A stretch of 64,000 bases of DNA from Aquihabitans sp. G128 (lineage in GTDB: Bacteria > Actinomycetota > Acidimicrobiia > Acidimicrobiales > Iamiaceae): positions 248,001 to 312,000 of the forward strand of contig NZ_CP077604.1 of the NCBI RefSeq assembly GCF_019048865.1, given 5' to 3'. How positions within the stretch are numbered: the first letter of the stretch is position 1; every line of letters begins with the position of its first letter. Positions 16,008-24,486 of this stretch are shown here, in pieces. A program made the position numbers and the translations under genes. Below the pieces are notes generated by a model, which searched no databases, was not told where the DNA came from, and was given only the letters and a program-made list of their open reading frames with translations.

Positions 16008-16014
16008 CGGGTGG

Positions 16015-16020
16015 AGGGTA
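16015..16020 (-). promoter_or_regulatory. -10 box of leaderless geranylgeranyl-reductase promoter
   Basis: TACCCT on the minus strand, 7 nt before ATG 16007. Confidence 0.5.
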
Positions 16021-16032
16021 CGAGCCGCCGGT

Positions 16033-16052
16033 GCGCCCCACCAAAGGGGCGC
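16033..16052 (-). terminator. Hairpin after WS/DGAT gene
   Basis: GCGCCCC (16033-16039) pairs with GGGGCGC (16046-16052) across a 6-nt loop, just after the stop of the leftward WS/DGAT gene. Confidence 0.5.
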
Positions 16053-16056
16053 CGGG

Positions 16057-17454
16057 TCAGGCCCGACCGGCAGCCAGCACCTCGTCCCAGCCCTCTCGGC
16101 AGCACTGCACGAACCGCTCCGGGTCGGTGACCGCAGCGGGGTCGACGTTGATGCCGATGTGCACGTCGTCCAGGTACGACAGGAGGGTCACGTTCACCGC
16201 CGCGCCGGCGAGCGGCCCGAGCGCGTACATGGCGGTGATCTCGCTGCCCGAGGTGAACAGCTGGATGGGCGCGCCGGGCACGTTGCTGGCCACGAGGTCG
16301 ACGCCCTTGAGCATGGCGCCGAACAGGCCGGTGCTCATGGACGTGGGCAGCCGGGTGAGGATGCGGGCCAGCGGCTCGACCATGGCCAGGGCCGGCTCGG
16401 CCCGCTGGCTGGCCACCAGGGCCCGCATGGCGGCCATGGCGTCGACCGGGTCGGTGATGTCGACGGGGATGGGGAATCGGGCCGGGGCGAAGTTGTTGCC
16501 GGTGGCGTCGCCGTCGCCGTCGCCGCGCAGGTTGATGGGCATCGACACCCGCAGGGCGGCGACCGGCTGGCCGACCTCCTCGTGGTAGCGCCGGAGCCCG
16601 GCGGCGGTGGCGGCCAGGAAGGCGTCGTTGAGCCGGGCGCCGGCGGCCTTGGCGGCGGCCTTGGCCTCGGTGAGCGACACGGTCACGGTGTCGAAGTGGA
16701 CCGACAGCGAGCGGCCGGTCATGGCCGGCGACAGCGGCACGTTGGCGGGGGCGGCCAGGCGGGCGATGGACGCCGCCGTCTCGGCGGCCCGACGGGCCGT
16801 GCCCACCGGGTCGGTCACCGTGGACCCGGCCACCGAGGCGGCCATCTCGGGCAGGCGCTTGGCGATGCCCAGGTTGCGGCGGGCCTCGTGCTCGGCGGCG
16901 TCGACGAAGCGGGCCAGCTGGTCCATGACCTCGGCCTCGGGCGCGTCGGGCATCTCGGCCAGCGCCGCCTCCCGCTCGAGCTCGAAGAGCACCAGGGCGA
17001 TCTGCACGGCACCGACCCCGTCGGTGATGGCGTGGTGGATCTTCATGACCAGGGCGGCCCCGCCGTCGGCGAGGTCGGTGATGACCACCATCTCCCACAG
17101 GGGGCGGGCCCGGTCGAAGCCCTGCATGGCCAGCGGCTGGGCCAGGTCGAGCACCGACCGCAGGTCGCGGTCGCCCCCGGCCCGCACCCAGCGCAGGTGG
17201 TAGCTCAGGTCGAAGTGGGGATCGACCTCCCAGCGCGGCGGCGCGACCGACAGCGGGTTGCCCCGCACCCGCTGGCGCATGCGGGGCACCAGGCGGGTGC
17301 CGCGGTCGAGCAGGTGGGTGAGCCGCTTCTCGTCCGGCGCCTGGTCCAGCACGCAGACGGCGGTGATCGTGGACCGCAGCATCGGGTCCTTCTCGATGGT
17401 CCACATGAGCGCGTCGGAGTCGCTCATCCGCTGCTGGAACGACAGACCTGCCAT
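16057..17454 (-). CDS. Wax ester synthase/diacylglycerol acyltransferase (WS/DGAT)
   Basis: 465 aa, the normal family length. The active-site HHxxxDG is present as HHAITDG (H140, H141, D145, G146). Other family blocks: PLWEMVVI before it, LNDAFLAA, the NLRGDGD stretch and SNVPGAP with the conserved Asn-Val-Pro-Gly. The enzyme esterifies an acyl-CoA to a fatty alcohol or diacylglycerol, giving storage wax or triacylglycerol, at the inner membrane or lipid droplets. ATG 17454 has a GAGGTCGAGAG site. Fits the lipid-metabolism theme of this region. Confidence 0.93.
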   Translation of the reverse strand: MAGLSFQQRMSDSDALMWTIEKDPMLRSTITAVCVLDQAPDEKRLTHLLDRGTRLVPRMRQRVRGNPLSVAPPRWEVDPHFDLSYHLRWVRAGGDRDLRSVLDLAQPLAMQGFDRARPLWEMVVITDLADGGAALVMKIHHAITDGVGAVQIALVLFELEREAALAEMPDAPEAEVMDQLARFVDAAEHEARRNLGIAKRLPEMAASVAGSTVTDPVGTARRAAETAASIARLAAPANVPLSPAMTGRSLSVHFDTVTVSLTEAKAAAKAAGARLNDAFLAATAAGLRRYHEEVGQPVAALRVSMPINLRGDGDGDATGNNFAPARFPIPVDITDPVDAMAAMRALVASQRAEPALAMVEPLARILTRLPTSMSTGLFGAMLKGVDLVASNVPGAPIQLFTSGSEITAMYALGPLAGAAVNVTLLSYLDDVHIGINVDPAAVTDPERFVQCCREGWDEVLAAGRA

Positions 17455-17542
17455 GGCTCTCGACCTCACTCGTCTCGCGGTGCGCCCGGCGTCACAGCAT
17501 GCCAGGGAGGTCGGACCTCCGAGCGAAGCGAGCCCGGGAGCG

Positions 17543-19207
17543 TCAGCAGGTCGTCTTGCCCTCGTCGCGGTAGCGGGCGCGGAACTGGTCGGTGGCGGTG
17601 GAGCCGTCGCCCTTGTGGATGGTGCGCGTGGTGGTGACCACGGTGCAGTTGCCCGACCGGCTGTCGGACGAGCCGGTCTGCTCGCCGTAGGCGTACTGGG
17701 TGGACCACAGGCGGACGGTGACGGTGCCGTTGCCCCACGTGCTCTCGATGAGGATGCCGTAGGGGGTGTCGTTCTTCCAGGCCATGTCCGGGTTGGGGAA
17801 GCCCATGGTGGCCTCGCGACCGCGGGGGTAGCGGGCGAAGTGCTCGGAGTGGGCCTGGTAGGCGGTGATGTCGAGGCCGGCGAAGTAGGCGGCGTTGAAC
17901 ATGGTGGTGGCGAACTGGGACACGCCGCCGCCGATCTCGTCGACGTGCTCGCCGTTGGCGATGGCGCCGGCCTCGACGAAGCCCTTGGCGGTGGTGCGCT
18001 GGCCCACCGTGCCGTTGATCGAGAAGGTCTCGCCGGGCTTGACGACAGTGCCGTTCACGAGGTCGGCGATGCGGTGGATGTTGGTCACCCGGCCGCCGCC
18101 CCCCGGGTCGTAGTAGGTCGTGAAGCTCTTGACCTGGGGCTGGCCGTTCCAGGTGGTGGTGGTGCCGACCGGCTCCTTGATCCCGAGCTTCTGGGCCATC
18201 TCGGTGGTGAACTTGGCCTTGCTCACCTCGAGGTCGATGCCCACCGTGGGGCTCCCGGCGTTGATGGCCGCGAGGAGGCGGGCCGCGGTGTCGGCCGCGC
18301 AGCAGGTGGCGCCGTCCTTGCTCGGGCTGATCACGATGGCGCCGTTCACCAGCTTCACGGTGGCGTCGACCGTCCTGCTGTCGCCGGGGATGGCGTCGGT
18401 GAGGGCGGCCTTGGCCTTCTCGGCGTCGAGGGTGACCACCAGCTTGCCCCGCTCGACCTTCGACCCCAGCCAGGAGCGCACCGTGGCGGCGGGGATGAGG
18501 GTCTGCTTGCCGCTGGCGTCGATGGCCAGCCCCTTGGCGGTGCCGGCGGTGAGCTTGTCGGCGATGGCCTGGGCGTCGGCGTCGCTGACGTCGGGCTCCT
18601 TGGCGGTGACCTTGGCGTTGACGATGATCGGCTCGTCGCCGTCCTTGGCCTTGGCGAGGATCTGGTCGGCGACGCCCTCGGTCTGGATCACGGTGCCGCT
18701 GGACCCGCTGAGGATGGTGATGGCGTTGGCCCCGGGCACCAGCGAGGGCTCCGAGGCGGTGGCGTTGCCGCCCAGGCCGGCGAGGCCCTTCTCCAGGGCG
18801 GCGTCGTCGACGGTGAAGGCGAGGGGGGCGGAGCGCTCCTCGAGGAAGGACGAGGCCCACACGAACGGCCGACCCGGGAGCGAGGTGTCCTCGTCGAGGT
18901 CGAGGGCCTTCTGGACGGTGGCCTTCTGGTCGAGCTTGAGGCCGAGCGTGCCGGCCTTCACCTTGTAGGTGCGCTCCGGGGTGCGGACCTGGACCTCGAC
19001 GTCGGCGTAGTGGTCGGCGACGTCGGCGACGGTGTTGGCCAGCTCGTCCTCCGGCAGCTTCGAGATGTCGCGCCCGCCGAGCGTGACGTTGCGGGGCACC
19101 TTGCCGCTGGCGCTGGAGGAGTCGATGGCCCACGCCGCCAGGAGGACGACGACGATGAGCAGGGGGATGCCGAGGCCGAGGACCAGCCGGGCACGGGGGC
19201 GACGCAT
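17543..19207 (-). CDS. VanW family protein with PG_binding_4 domains
   Basis: 554 aa; begins with basic MRRPRAR and one transmembrane segment (about 8-27), so it is anchored in the membrane and exposed outside. Residues about 40-330 contain two repeats of the YoaR-type putative peptidoglycan-binding domain (PG_binding_4), and about 345-500 the VanW domain with PGETFSINGTVGQRT, GGGVSQFATTMFNAAYFAG and MAWKNDTPYGILI. A short Ser/Thr-rich Cys-containing tail ends the protein. VanW proteins are linked to the cell envelope and to vancomycin-resistance clusters, but their activity is unproven. Ribosome site AAGGTGGA before ATG 19207. Confidence 0.9.
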   Translation of the reverse strand: MRRPRARLVLGLGIPLLIVVVLLAAWAIDSSSASGKVPRNVTLGGRDISKLPEDELANTVADVADHYADVEVQVRTPERTYKVKAGTLGLKLDQKATVQKALDLDEDTSLPGRPFVWASSFLEERSAPLAFTVDDAALEKGLAGLGGNATASEPSLVPGANAITILSGSSGTVIQTEGVADQILAKAKDGDEPIIVNAKVTAKEPDVSDADAQAIADKLTAGTAKGLAIDASGKQTLIPAATVRSWLGSKVERGKLVVTLDAEKAKAALTDAIPGDSRTVDATVKLVNGAIVISPSKDGATCCAADTAARLLAAINAGSPTVGIDLEVSKAKFTTEMAQKLGIKEPVGTTTTWNGQPQVKSFTTYYDPGGGGRVTNIHRIADLVNGTVVKPGETFSINGTVGQRTTAKGFVEAGAIANGEHVDEIGGGVSQFATTMFNAAYFAGLDITAYQAHSEHFARYPRGREATMGFPNPDMAWKNDTPYGILIESTWGNGTVTVRLWSTQYAYGEQTGSSDSRSGNCTVVTTTRTIHKGDGSTATDQFRARYRDEGKTTC

Positions 19208-19233
19208 GGCGTCCACCTTGGCACGCCGGGGAG

Positions 19234-19286
19234 CCGGTGCCGCGGCACCGGGGCGGTCTGCAACGACTCGGTAACCACTCTGCAAC
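19234..19286. promoter_or_regulatory. Divergent promoter region with palindrome and TCTGCAAC direct repeats
   Basis: In the 206-bp gap between the divergent VanW and SDR genes lie a perfect 18-bp palindrome (19234-19251, CCGGTGCCG and its complement) and two copies of TCTGCAAC at 19257 and 19279. The repeats are 22 bp apart, two helical turns. No gene is seen in the gap. Confidence 0.4.
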
Positions 19287-19413
19287 CTGGCCCCGCCGCC
19301 GGTCTGCGAGCAGCGCTCGCCTCGGCCATGATGGGCGGTCCAAGCGGTCGCCGTGCCTTCCCGGCCGGCGGCGACGTCGATCCCGCCGGGTGGCGGGGGA
19401 ACAGGGGACGGTC

Positions 19414-20316
19414 GTGGGCATCTGCGACGGACGGGTCTGCATCATCACCGGCGCCGGTCGAGGCATCGGCCGGGAGCACGCGCTGATGCTCGCCGAACAG
19501 GGCGCCAAGGTCGTGGTCAACGACGTCGGCGGCGAGATCGACGGCAGCGGCAACTCCACCGGCCCGGCGCACGACGTCGTGGCCGAGGTCGTCGCGCTCG
19601 GCGGCGAGGCCGTCGCCAACGGCGACGACATCAGCACGTGGGACGGGTCCGAGCGCCTGGTCCAGCAGGCCATCGACCACTTCGGCACGCTCGACGTCGT
19701 CATCAACAACGCCGGCATCCTGCGGGACCGGATGCTGGCCAACATGACCGAGGCCGAGTGGGACGCGGTCATCGCCGTGCACCTCAAGGGCACGTTCGGC
19801 CCGTCGCGGCACGCCGCCGCGTACTGGCGCGAGAAGGTGAAGGCCGGCGAGACCGTCGACGGCCGGATCATCAACACGTCGTCGCCCTCGGGCATCTACG
19901 GCAACGTCGGCCAGACCAACTACGGCGCCGCCAAGGCCGGCATCGCCGCCTTCACCGTCATCGCCGCCAAGGAGCTGGCCCGCTACGGCGTCACCGTCAA
20001 CGCCATCGCCCCGGCGGCGCTCACCCGCATGACCGAGAACCTGGGCATGGGCGAGGCCGACGACCTCACCAAGGCGGCCATGTCGCCACGCTGGATCGCC
20101 CCGATCGTGACCTGGCTGGCGTCGAGCGAGTCCGCCGAGGTGACCGGGCGGGTGTTCGACGTGACCGGCCGGGCCCTCTCGGTGGCCGAGGGCTGGCACC
20201 GCGGCCCCACGCAGGAGAACCCCACCGACGACCCGGCCGAGCTGGGCGAGGTCGTCAAGCGGCTGGTCGGCGAGGCGCGGCCGAACGCCAACATGCTCGG
20301 ATTCGACGAGAGCTAG
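19414..20316 (+). CDS. SDR oxidoreductase, (3R)-hydroxyacyl-CoA dehydrogenase type
   Basis: 300 aa; GTG at 19414 with AGGGGAC just upstream. TGAGRGIGREHA, VVVNDVGGEIDG, NNAGILRDRM, catalytic Ser in NTSSPSG and YGAAK mark the same MFE-2 dehydrogenase group as the 1673-2572 gene, but the two are not close duplicates. Eight bp before the MaoC hydratase gene, so the pair forms a split version of the fused peroxisomal enzyme: hydration of 2-enoyl-CoA to the (3R)-alcohol, then oxidation to 3-ketoacyl-CoA. Confidence 0.92.
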   Translation: MGICDGRVCIITGAGRGIGREHALMLAEQGAKVVVNDVGGEIDGSGNSTGPAHDVVAEVVALGGEAVANGDDISTWDGSERLVQQAIDHFGTLDVVINNAGILRDRMLANMTEAEWDAVIAVHLKGTFGPSRHAAAYWREKVKAGETVDGRIINTSSPSGIYGNVGQTNYGAAKAGIAAFTVIAAKELARYGVTVNAIAPAALTRMTENLGMGEADDLTKAAMSPRWIAPIVTWLASSESAEVTGRVFDVTGRALSVAEGWHRGPTQENPTDDPAELGEVVKRLVGEARPNANMLGFDES

Positions 20317-20324
20317 GAGCAACG

Positions 20325-21185
20325 ATGCCCATCAACCCCGAAGCGGTCGGCTCCAAGGGCCAACCGACCAAGCACGCCTGGGACAGCAAGGACGCCATCC
20401 TCTACGCCCTCGGCGTGGGCGCCGGCTCGGCCGACCCCCTCCAGGAGCTGGCCTTCACCACCGAGAACACCCAGGACGTCGACCAGCGGGTGCTGCCCAC
20501 CATGGCGGTGGTCCTCGCCGTCGGCGGCGCCAGCGCGTTCGGCTCCATCGGCTCGTTCAACCCGGCGATGCTCGTCCACGGCGAGCAGGCCATCACCCTG
20601 CACGGCCCCATCCCGGTCACGGGCGAGGTCGAGACCACCGGCGAGATCACCGGCATCTACGACAAGGGCAAGGGCGCGGTCATCGAGGTCACCTCCACCT
20701 CGGTCGACACGAGCACCGGCCAGCCGCTGTTCTCCAGCGTCATGTCGGCGTTCATCCGCGGCGAGGGCGGCTTCGGCGGCGATCGCGGGCCGTCGGGGCC
20801 CAAGAACGTGGCCCCCGAGCGCGAGCCCGACCACACCGTCACCTACCAGACCCGCTCCGACCAGGCGCTGCTGTACCGCCTCTCGGGCGACCGCAACCCC
20901 CTCCACTCCGACCCGGCGTTCGCGGCGTTCGGCGGCTTCGACCGACCGATCCTGCACGGGCTCTGCAGCTACGGCTTCACCGGCCGCGCCCTGCTCCACG
21001 CCCTCTGCGGCTCGGACCCGGCCCGGTTCACCGGCATGGAGGCGCGCTTCTCGAGCCCCGTCCTCCCGGGCGAGGCCCTCACCGTGAAGGCGTGGGAGAC
21101 CGGCTCGGGCGAGGCGATCTTCCAGACCACCGGCGACGACGGCCGCACCGTCATCGACGCCGGCAAGCTCACCTACGCACCCTGA
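20325..21185 (+). CDS. MaoC family (R)-specific enoyl-CoA hydratase, double hot-dog
   Basis: 286 aa, the length of two-hot-dog hydratase 2 proteins. The C-terminal half has the hydratase 2 motif YRLSGDRNPLHSDPAFA (catalytic Asp and His) and PILHGLCSYGF; the N-terminal hot-dog (YALGVGAGS...) is the degenerate half that binds the CoA chain. Adds water to trans-2-enoyl-CoA to give (3R)-hydroxyacyl-CoA. Starts 8 bp after the SDR stop with an AGGAGC ribosome site. Confidence 0.93.
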   Translation: MPINPEAVGSKGQPTKHAWDSKDAILYALGVGAGSADPLQELAFTTENTQDVDQRVLPTMAVVLAVGGASAFGSIGSFNPAMLVHGEQAITLHGPIPVTGEVETTGEITGIYDKGKGAVIEVTSTSVDTSTGQPLFSSVMSAFIRGEGGFGGDRGPSGPKNVAPEREPDHTVTYQTRSDQALLYRLSGDRNPLHSDPAFAAFGGFDRPILHGLCSYGFTGRALLHALCGSDPARFTGMEARFSSPVLPGEALTVKAWETGSGEAIFQTTGDDGRTVIDAGKLTYAP

Positions 21186-21195
21186 TCCGCCCAGG

Positions 21196-21230
21196 GGCCA
21201 GGGGTGGTTGCCCGGCGACCACCCCTGGCC
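21196..21230. terminator. Bidirectional terminator hairpin between maoC and DUF4253 gene
   Basis: A perfect 13-bp stem (21196-21208 with 21218-21230) with a 9-nt loop lies exactly between two convergent stop codons. A clear shared terminator. Confidence 0.75.
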
Positions 21231-22004
21231 TCAGGACCAGTCGAAGAACCAGTGGCGGCCGAAGAGGGTGGCGGCCAGGGCGCCCATGGCGGGCACCAGG
21301 TTGTCCATCAGCGCGGGGCAGTAGGCGTAGTGCTGGACCGCGAGCTCGAAGGCGCCGCGGGCATCGGCGGGCGGCCGGGTCACGAGGCACTCGAGCTGGT
21401 CCATGCCGAGGGCCACGAGGTCGGCGCCGTAGACCTCGTGCCAGTAGTGGAGCACCGACAGGTGCTCGGGCCCGCCGATGTCGTCGCGCTCGGCGCCGGA
21501 CCAGGCCAGCAGGGCCGGGACCTCCCAGCCGGCGGCGGCGGGCACCAGGGCGATCACGACGTCGTCGCCGGCGACGGCGCGGACCGCCTCGGCGTCGGGC
21601 CGGGCCGACAGGCGCTCGCGGATGGCGTCCTGGTCGACCTCGAGCTTGGCGAGGTGGCGGGGGACGTCGTTGAGGTAGTCGTCGGTGGCCGGGTCACCCA
21701 TCCACTCGACGAAGAGCTCCGGGGCCGGCGGCACGTGGTCGAGCAGGGGGATGCCCGGGCGCTGCTCGGCCAGGATCCCCACCCGCCAGGTGAGCTGGTC
21801 GACCACGGCACGGTCTGCGCCGAGCAGCACGGGCCACAGGCCGGTGCGGGCGTGGCGCTGGCGCAGCGCCTCCCAGGTGGCCAGGGCGGTCTCGCCGCCC
21901 GCCACGTCCATGCGCCAGGCCTGCTCGCCGCGCAGGGTCCGGCACCACGGCTCGATGCCGGGCGGCAGTCCGGCCCCGCCGGGGAGGCGGGACGGGTCGC
22001 TCAC
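21231..22004 (-). CDS. DUF4253 domain-containing protein
   Basis: 257 aa, GTG at 22004, 7 bp after the nucS stop. The C-terminal part has the DUF4253 pattern: LHYWHEVYGADLVALGMDQLECLVTRPP, then AVQHYAYCPALMDN and a final aromatic HWFFDWS. The N-terminal half has WPVLLG, as in other members. Function unknown; the family is scattered in actinobacteria and often sits alone. The tight link to nucS suggests co-transcription. Confidence 0.8.
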   Translation of the reverse strand: MSDPSRLPGGAGLPPGIEPWCRTLRGEQAWRMDVAGGETALATWEALRQRHARTGLWPVLLGADRAVVDQLTWRVGILAEQRPGIPLLDHVPPAPELFVEWMGDPATDDYLNDVPRHLAKLEVDQDAIRERLSARPDAEAVRAVAGDDVVIALVPAAAGWEVPALLAWSGAERDDIGGPEHLSVLHYWHEVYGADLVALGMDQLECLVTRPPADARGAFELAVQHYAYCPALMDNLVPAMGALAATLFGRHWFFDWS

Positions 22005-22011
22005 CGGGTGC

Positions 22012-22671
22012 TCAAAACAGCCGGAGCTCGTTGGACTCGATGCCCCGCAGCTCGTCGTAGTCGACCTCGAGCCAGGCGATGCCCCGGTCGGTGGCCAGCA
22101 CCTTCGCCTGGGGCTTCACCTGCTGGGCCACGAACATGCCCCGGACCGGGCGCAGCATGGGGTCGCGGTTGAGGAAGTCGAGGTAGCGGGTGAGCTGCTC
22201 CACGCCGTCGATCTCGCCCCGGCGCTTGATCTCGACGGCGATGGCGCCGCCCTCGCCGTCGCGGCACAGCAGGTCCACCGGGCCGATGTCGGTGGGGTAC
22301 TCGCGGCGCACGAGGCGCCAGCCCTCGCCCAGGCGGTCGCAGTTGGCGGCGAGCAGCTCCTGGAGGTGGGCCTCGACCCCGTCCTTCTGCAGCCCGGGGT
22401 CGACGCCGAGGTCCCACGAGGAGTCGCTCAGGACCTCGTCGAGGGTGATGCGGATGGTCTCGCCCTTGGGGTTGGTGACCGTCCAGAGCCCGTCCTCGGT
22501 GGTGAGGCGGTTCGGCGCGTTCATCCAGTTGAGGGGCTTGTAGGCGCCGCCGTCGGCGTGGATGGCCACGCAGCCGTCGGCCTTGACCATGATCAGCCGG
22601 GTGGCGAGGGGGAGGTGGGCGCTGAGCCGACCCTGGTAGTCGACCGAGCAGCGGGCAATGACGACGCGCAT
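22012..22671 (-). CDS. nucS: Endonuclease NucS (EndoMS), non-canonical mismatch repair
   Basis: 219 aa, matching mycobacterial NucS in length. Residues 1-100 are the DNA-binding domain ([24 protein letters not shown]-like [16 protein letters not shown]); the C-terminal RecB-like nuclease has [19 protein letters not shown] (catalytic Asp, Glu-x-Lys) and QLTRYLDFL. The last residues NELRLF resemble the sliding-clamp-binding tail. NucS cuts both strands at G-T, G-G and T-T mismatches and replaces MutS/MutL in actinobacteria. ATG 22671 has a TAGTCT -10 box 8 nt upstream. Confidence 0.95.
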   Translation of the reverse strand: MRVVIARCSVDYQGRLSAHLPLATRLIMVKADGCVAIHADGGAYKPLNWMNAPNRLTTEDGLWTVTNPKGETIRITLDEVLSDSSWDLGVDPGLQKDGVEAHLQELLAANCDRLGEGWRLVRREYPTDIGPVDLLCRDGEGGAIAVEIKRRGEIDGVEQLTRYLDFLNRDPMLRPVRGMFVAQQVKPQAKVLATDRGIAWLEVDYDELRGIESNELRLF

Positions 22672-22679
22672 CGCCGCGG

Positions 22680-22685
22680 AGACTA
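22680..22685 (-). promoter_or_regulatory. -10 box of leaderless nucS promoter
   Basis: TAGTCT on the minus strand, 8 nt before ATG 22671, in the 24-bp gap after the ABC1 kinase gene. It suggests nucS is also transcribed on its own. Confidence 0.45.
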
Positions 22686-22695
22686 GTGCGACCCG

Positions 22696-24351
22696 TCAGC
22701 GACGGCGGCGGCCGACCAGGCGCCGGAGGCGGGCGCGGCGACTGCCGCGCGGGCGCTGCTCCATGCGGTCGGCGATGAGCTGGCGGCGCTCGCGCAGCTC
22801 CCGGTGCGTGATCGAGCCGGCCGCCTCGGCCTCGGTGCCGAAGGTGGCCTTCACGCCGCTGAGGTCGAGGGCCCAGTCGTCGGCGGCCAGGCCCACCTCG
22901 GCGGCGATGCGCTCGCCGTGCTGGGTGGTGAAGTACATCGCGATCTGGGTGATCTCGGCGAAGAGGTCGAGGTCGGGGGCCAGGGTGGTGATGGCGCCGT
23001 CGAGGAAGACGAGGTTCTTCACGAACAGCATGAGCGGCTTGGGGAGCCGGGCGCCGTAGCCCAGCAGGGCCTTCATGATCCGCTGGATCTCGCCGGTGAG
23101 CTGCTCGGCGGTGAGCGACGCCGGGTCGACCGGGGGCTTGTCCAGGCCCAGCTCCACGATGATCCCGGCCAGATCGGCGTCGGGCGGGAGGGCGCCGAGG
23201 TCGCGGAGCGCGGCGAGCTGGCTGGTGACGTCGTTCATCGACGCGCCCACCAGGAGGCGGAGGAAGGCCAGGCGCTGCGCCTCGGGGAGGCGGCCGGTGA
23301 TGCCGAAGTCGAGCAGGCCGGTGCGGCCGTCGGGCAGCACCAGCAGGTTCCCGCCGTGCAGGTCGCCGTGGAAGATGCCGTTGAACATGCACCCCTCGAG
23401 GAAGCCGACCATGCCGGTGCGGACGACGGCCTCGGTGTCGATCCCGGCGTCGTGCATGCCCACCACGTCGTCGAAGGCGAAGCCGCGGAACCGCTCCATG
23501 ACCAGGACCCGCTTCGTCACCAGCGTCGGGTGGGGCCGGGGGATGACGTAGCCGCGCTGGCCGAGGCTGGCGTAGGACCGGGCGACCTCGACCATGTTGT
23601 CGGCCTCGAGGCGGAAGTCGAGCTCCTCGGTGATGGTCTCGGCGAAGAGGTCGACGAGCGCGGGCGGGTTGGCCAGCGCCGCCACCGGGATGCGGCCGAT
23701 GAGGAAGGGCGCGATCCAGGCCATCACCTTGAGGTCGGCGTGGACCCGTTCGCCCACCGACGGGCGCTGGACCTTGACCACGACCTCCTCGCCGGTGCGC
23801 AGCGTGGCGGCGTGGGCCTGGGCGATGGAGGCGGCGGCGATGGGCGTGCGCTCGAAGTGCGAGAACACCTCGTCGAGCGGTCGGCCCAGCTCGGCCTCGA
23901 CGACCTCGCGGATCACGGCGAAGCGCTCGGCCGGCACGCGGTCGCGCAGCAGGGCGAACTCGTCGACCAGCTCGGGCGGGAACAGGCCCTGGCCCGACGA
24001 GATGATCTGGCCGAGCTTGATGTAGGTGGGGCCGAGGCGCTCGGCGCCGACGCGGAGCCGGTGGGCGAGGTCGGTCCGTGACGCCACCCCGCCCTGGCGC
24101 CGGGCGCCGAGGTACCAGATGCCGACGCCGAGGCCCAGGTGGCGGGCGGTGCGGACGATCCGGGTGCCCGGCGGCAGGAGGCGCCGGCGGGTGAGCTCCG
24201 GGAGCTCGGCGGCCACCGCGAGCCGCTCGGCGGCGACCGGCCGCTGCCACGCCAGCTGCTCGTCCGGCAGGACCCAGGGCGCTACGGAGGAGAAGGCGGC
24301 CCAGGCGACGTCGGCCGGGCCCTCGATGGCGGTCCGGTCGGCGTCGGGCAT
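22696..24351 (-). CDS. ABC1/UbiB family atypical protein kinase-like ATPase
   Basis: 551 aa; ATG 24351. Family marks: KxGQ motif as LGPTYIKLGQIISS, the Ala-rich loop AAASIAQAHAA, kinase Lys in VVVKVQRP, ELDFRLEADNM, catalytic HGDLHGGNLLV and LLDFGITGRL. Bacterial members (UbiB-like) are ATPases needed for quinone biosynthesis or lipid handling at the membrane. The C-terminal tail is very Arg-rich (RRARLRRLVGRRRR) and there is only weak hydrophobicity at the end, so the membrane anchor is not obvious. Partner quinone genes are not in the window. Confidence 0.92.
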   Translation of the reverse strand: MPDADRTAIEGPADVAWAAFSSVAPWVLPDEQLAWQRPVAAERLAVAAELPELTRRRLLPPGTRIVRTARHLGLGVGIWYLGARRQGGVASRTDLAHRLRVGAERLGPTYIKLGQIISSGQGLFPPELVDEFALLRDRVPAERFAVIREVVEAELGRPLDEVFSHFERTPIAAASIAQAHAATLRTGEEVVVKVQRPSVGERVHADLKVMAWIAPFLIGRIPVAALANPPALVDLFAETITEELDFRLEADNMVEVARSYASLGQRGYVIPRPHPTLVTKRVLVMERFRGFAFDDVVGMHDAGIDTEAVVRTGMVGFLEGCMFNGIFHGDLHGGNLLVLPDGRTGLLDFGITGRLPEAQRLAFLRLLVGASMNDVTSQLAALRDLGALPPDADLAGIIVELGLDKPPVDPASLTAEQLTGEIQRIMKALLGYGARLPKPLMLFVKNLVFLDGAITTLAPDLDLFAEITQIAMYFTTQHGERIAAEVGLAADDWALDLSGVKATFGTEAEAAGSITHRELRERRQLIADRMEQRPRGSRRARLRRLVGRRRR

Positions 24352-24486
24352 GGGCGCCAGTGTCGCAGCCTGGCCGCCGCTTCCCGTCGTCGGCGCCCGA
24401 AATCCCCCCCAACCGGTAGCGTGGCGACCTCTGAGGCGCGGCCCGACGGCGGTCGGGCGTCCAGATCGTCGACGGAGCCGAGCGTC

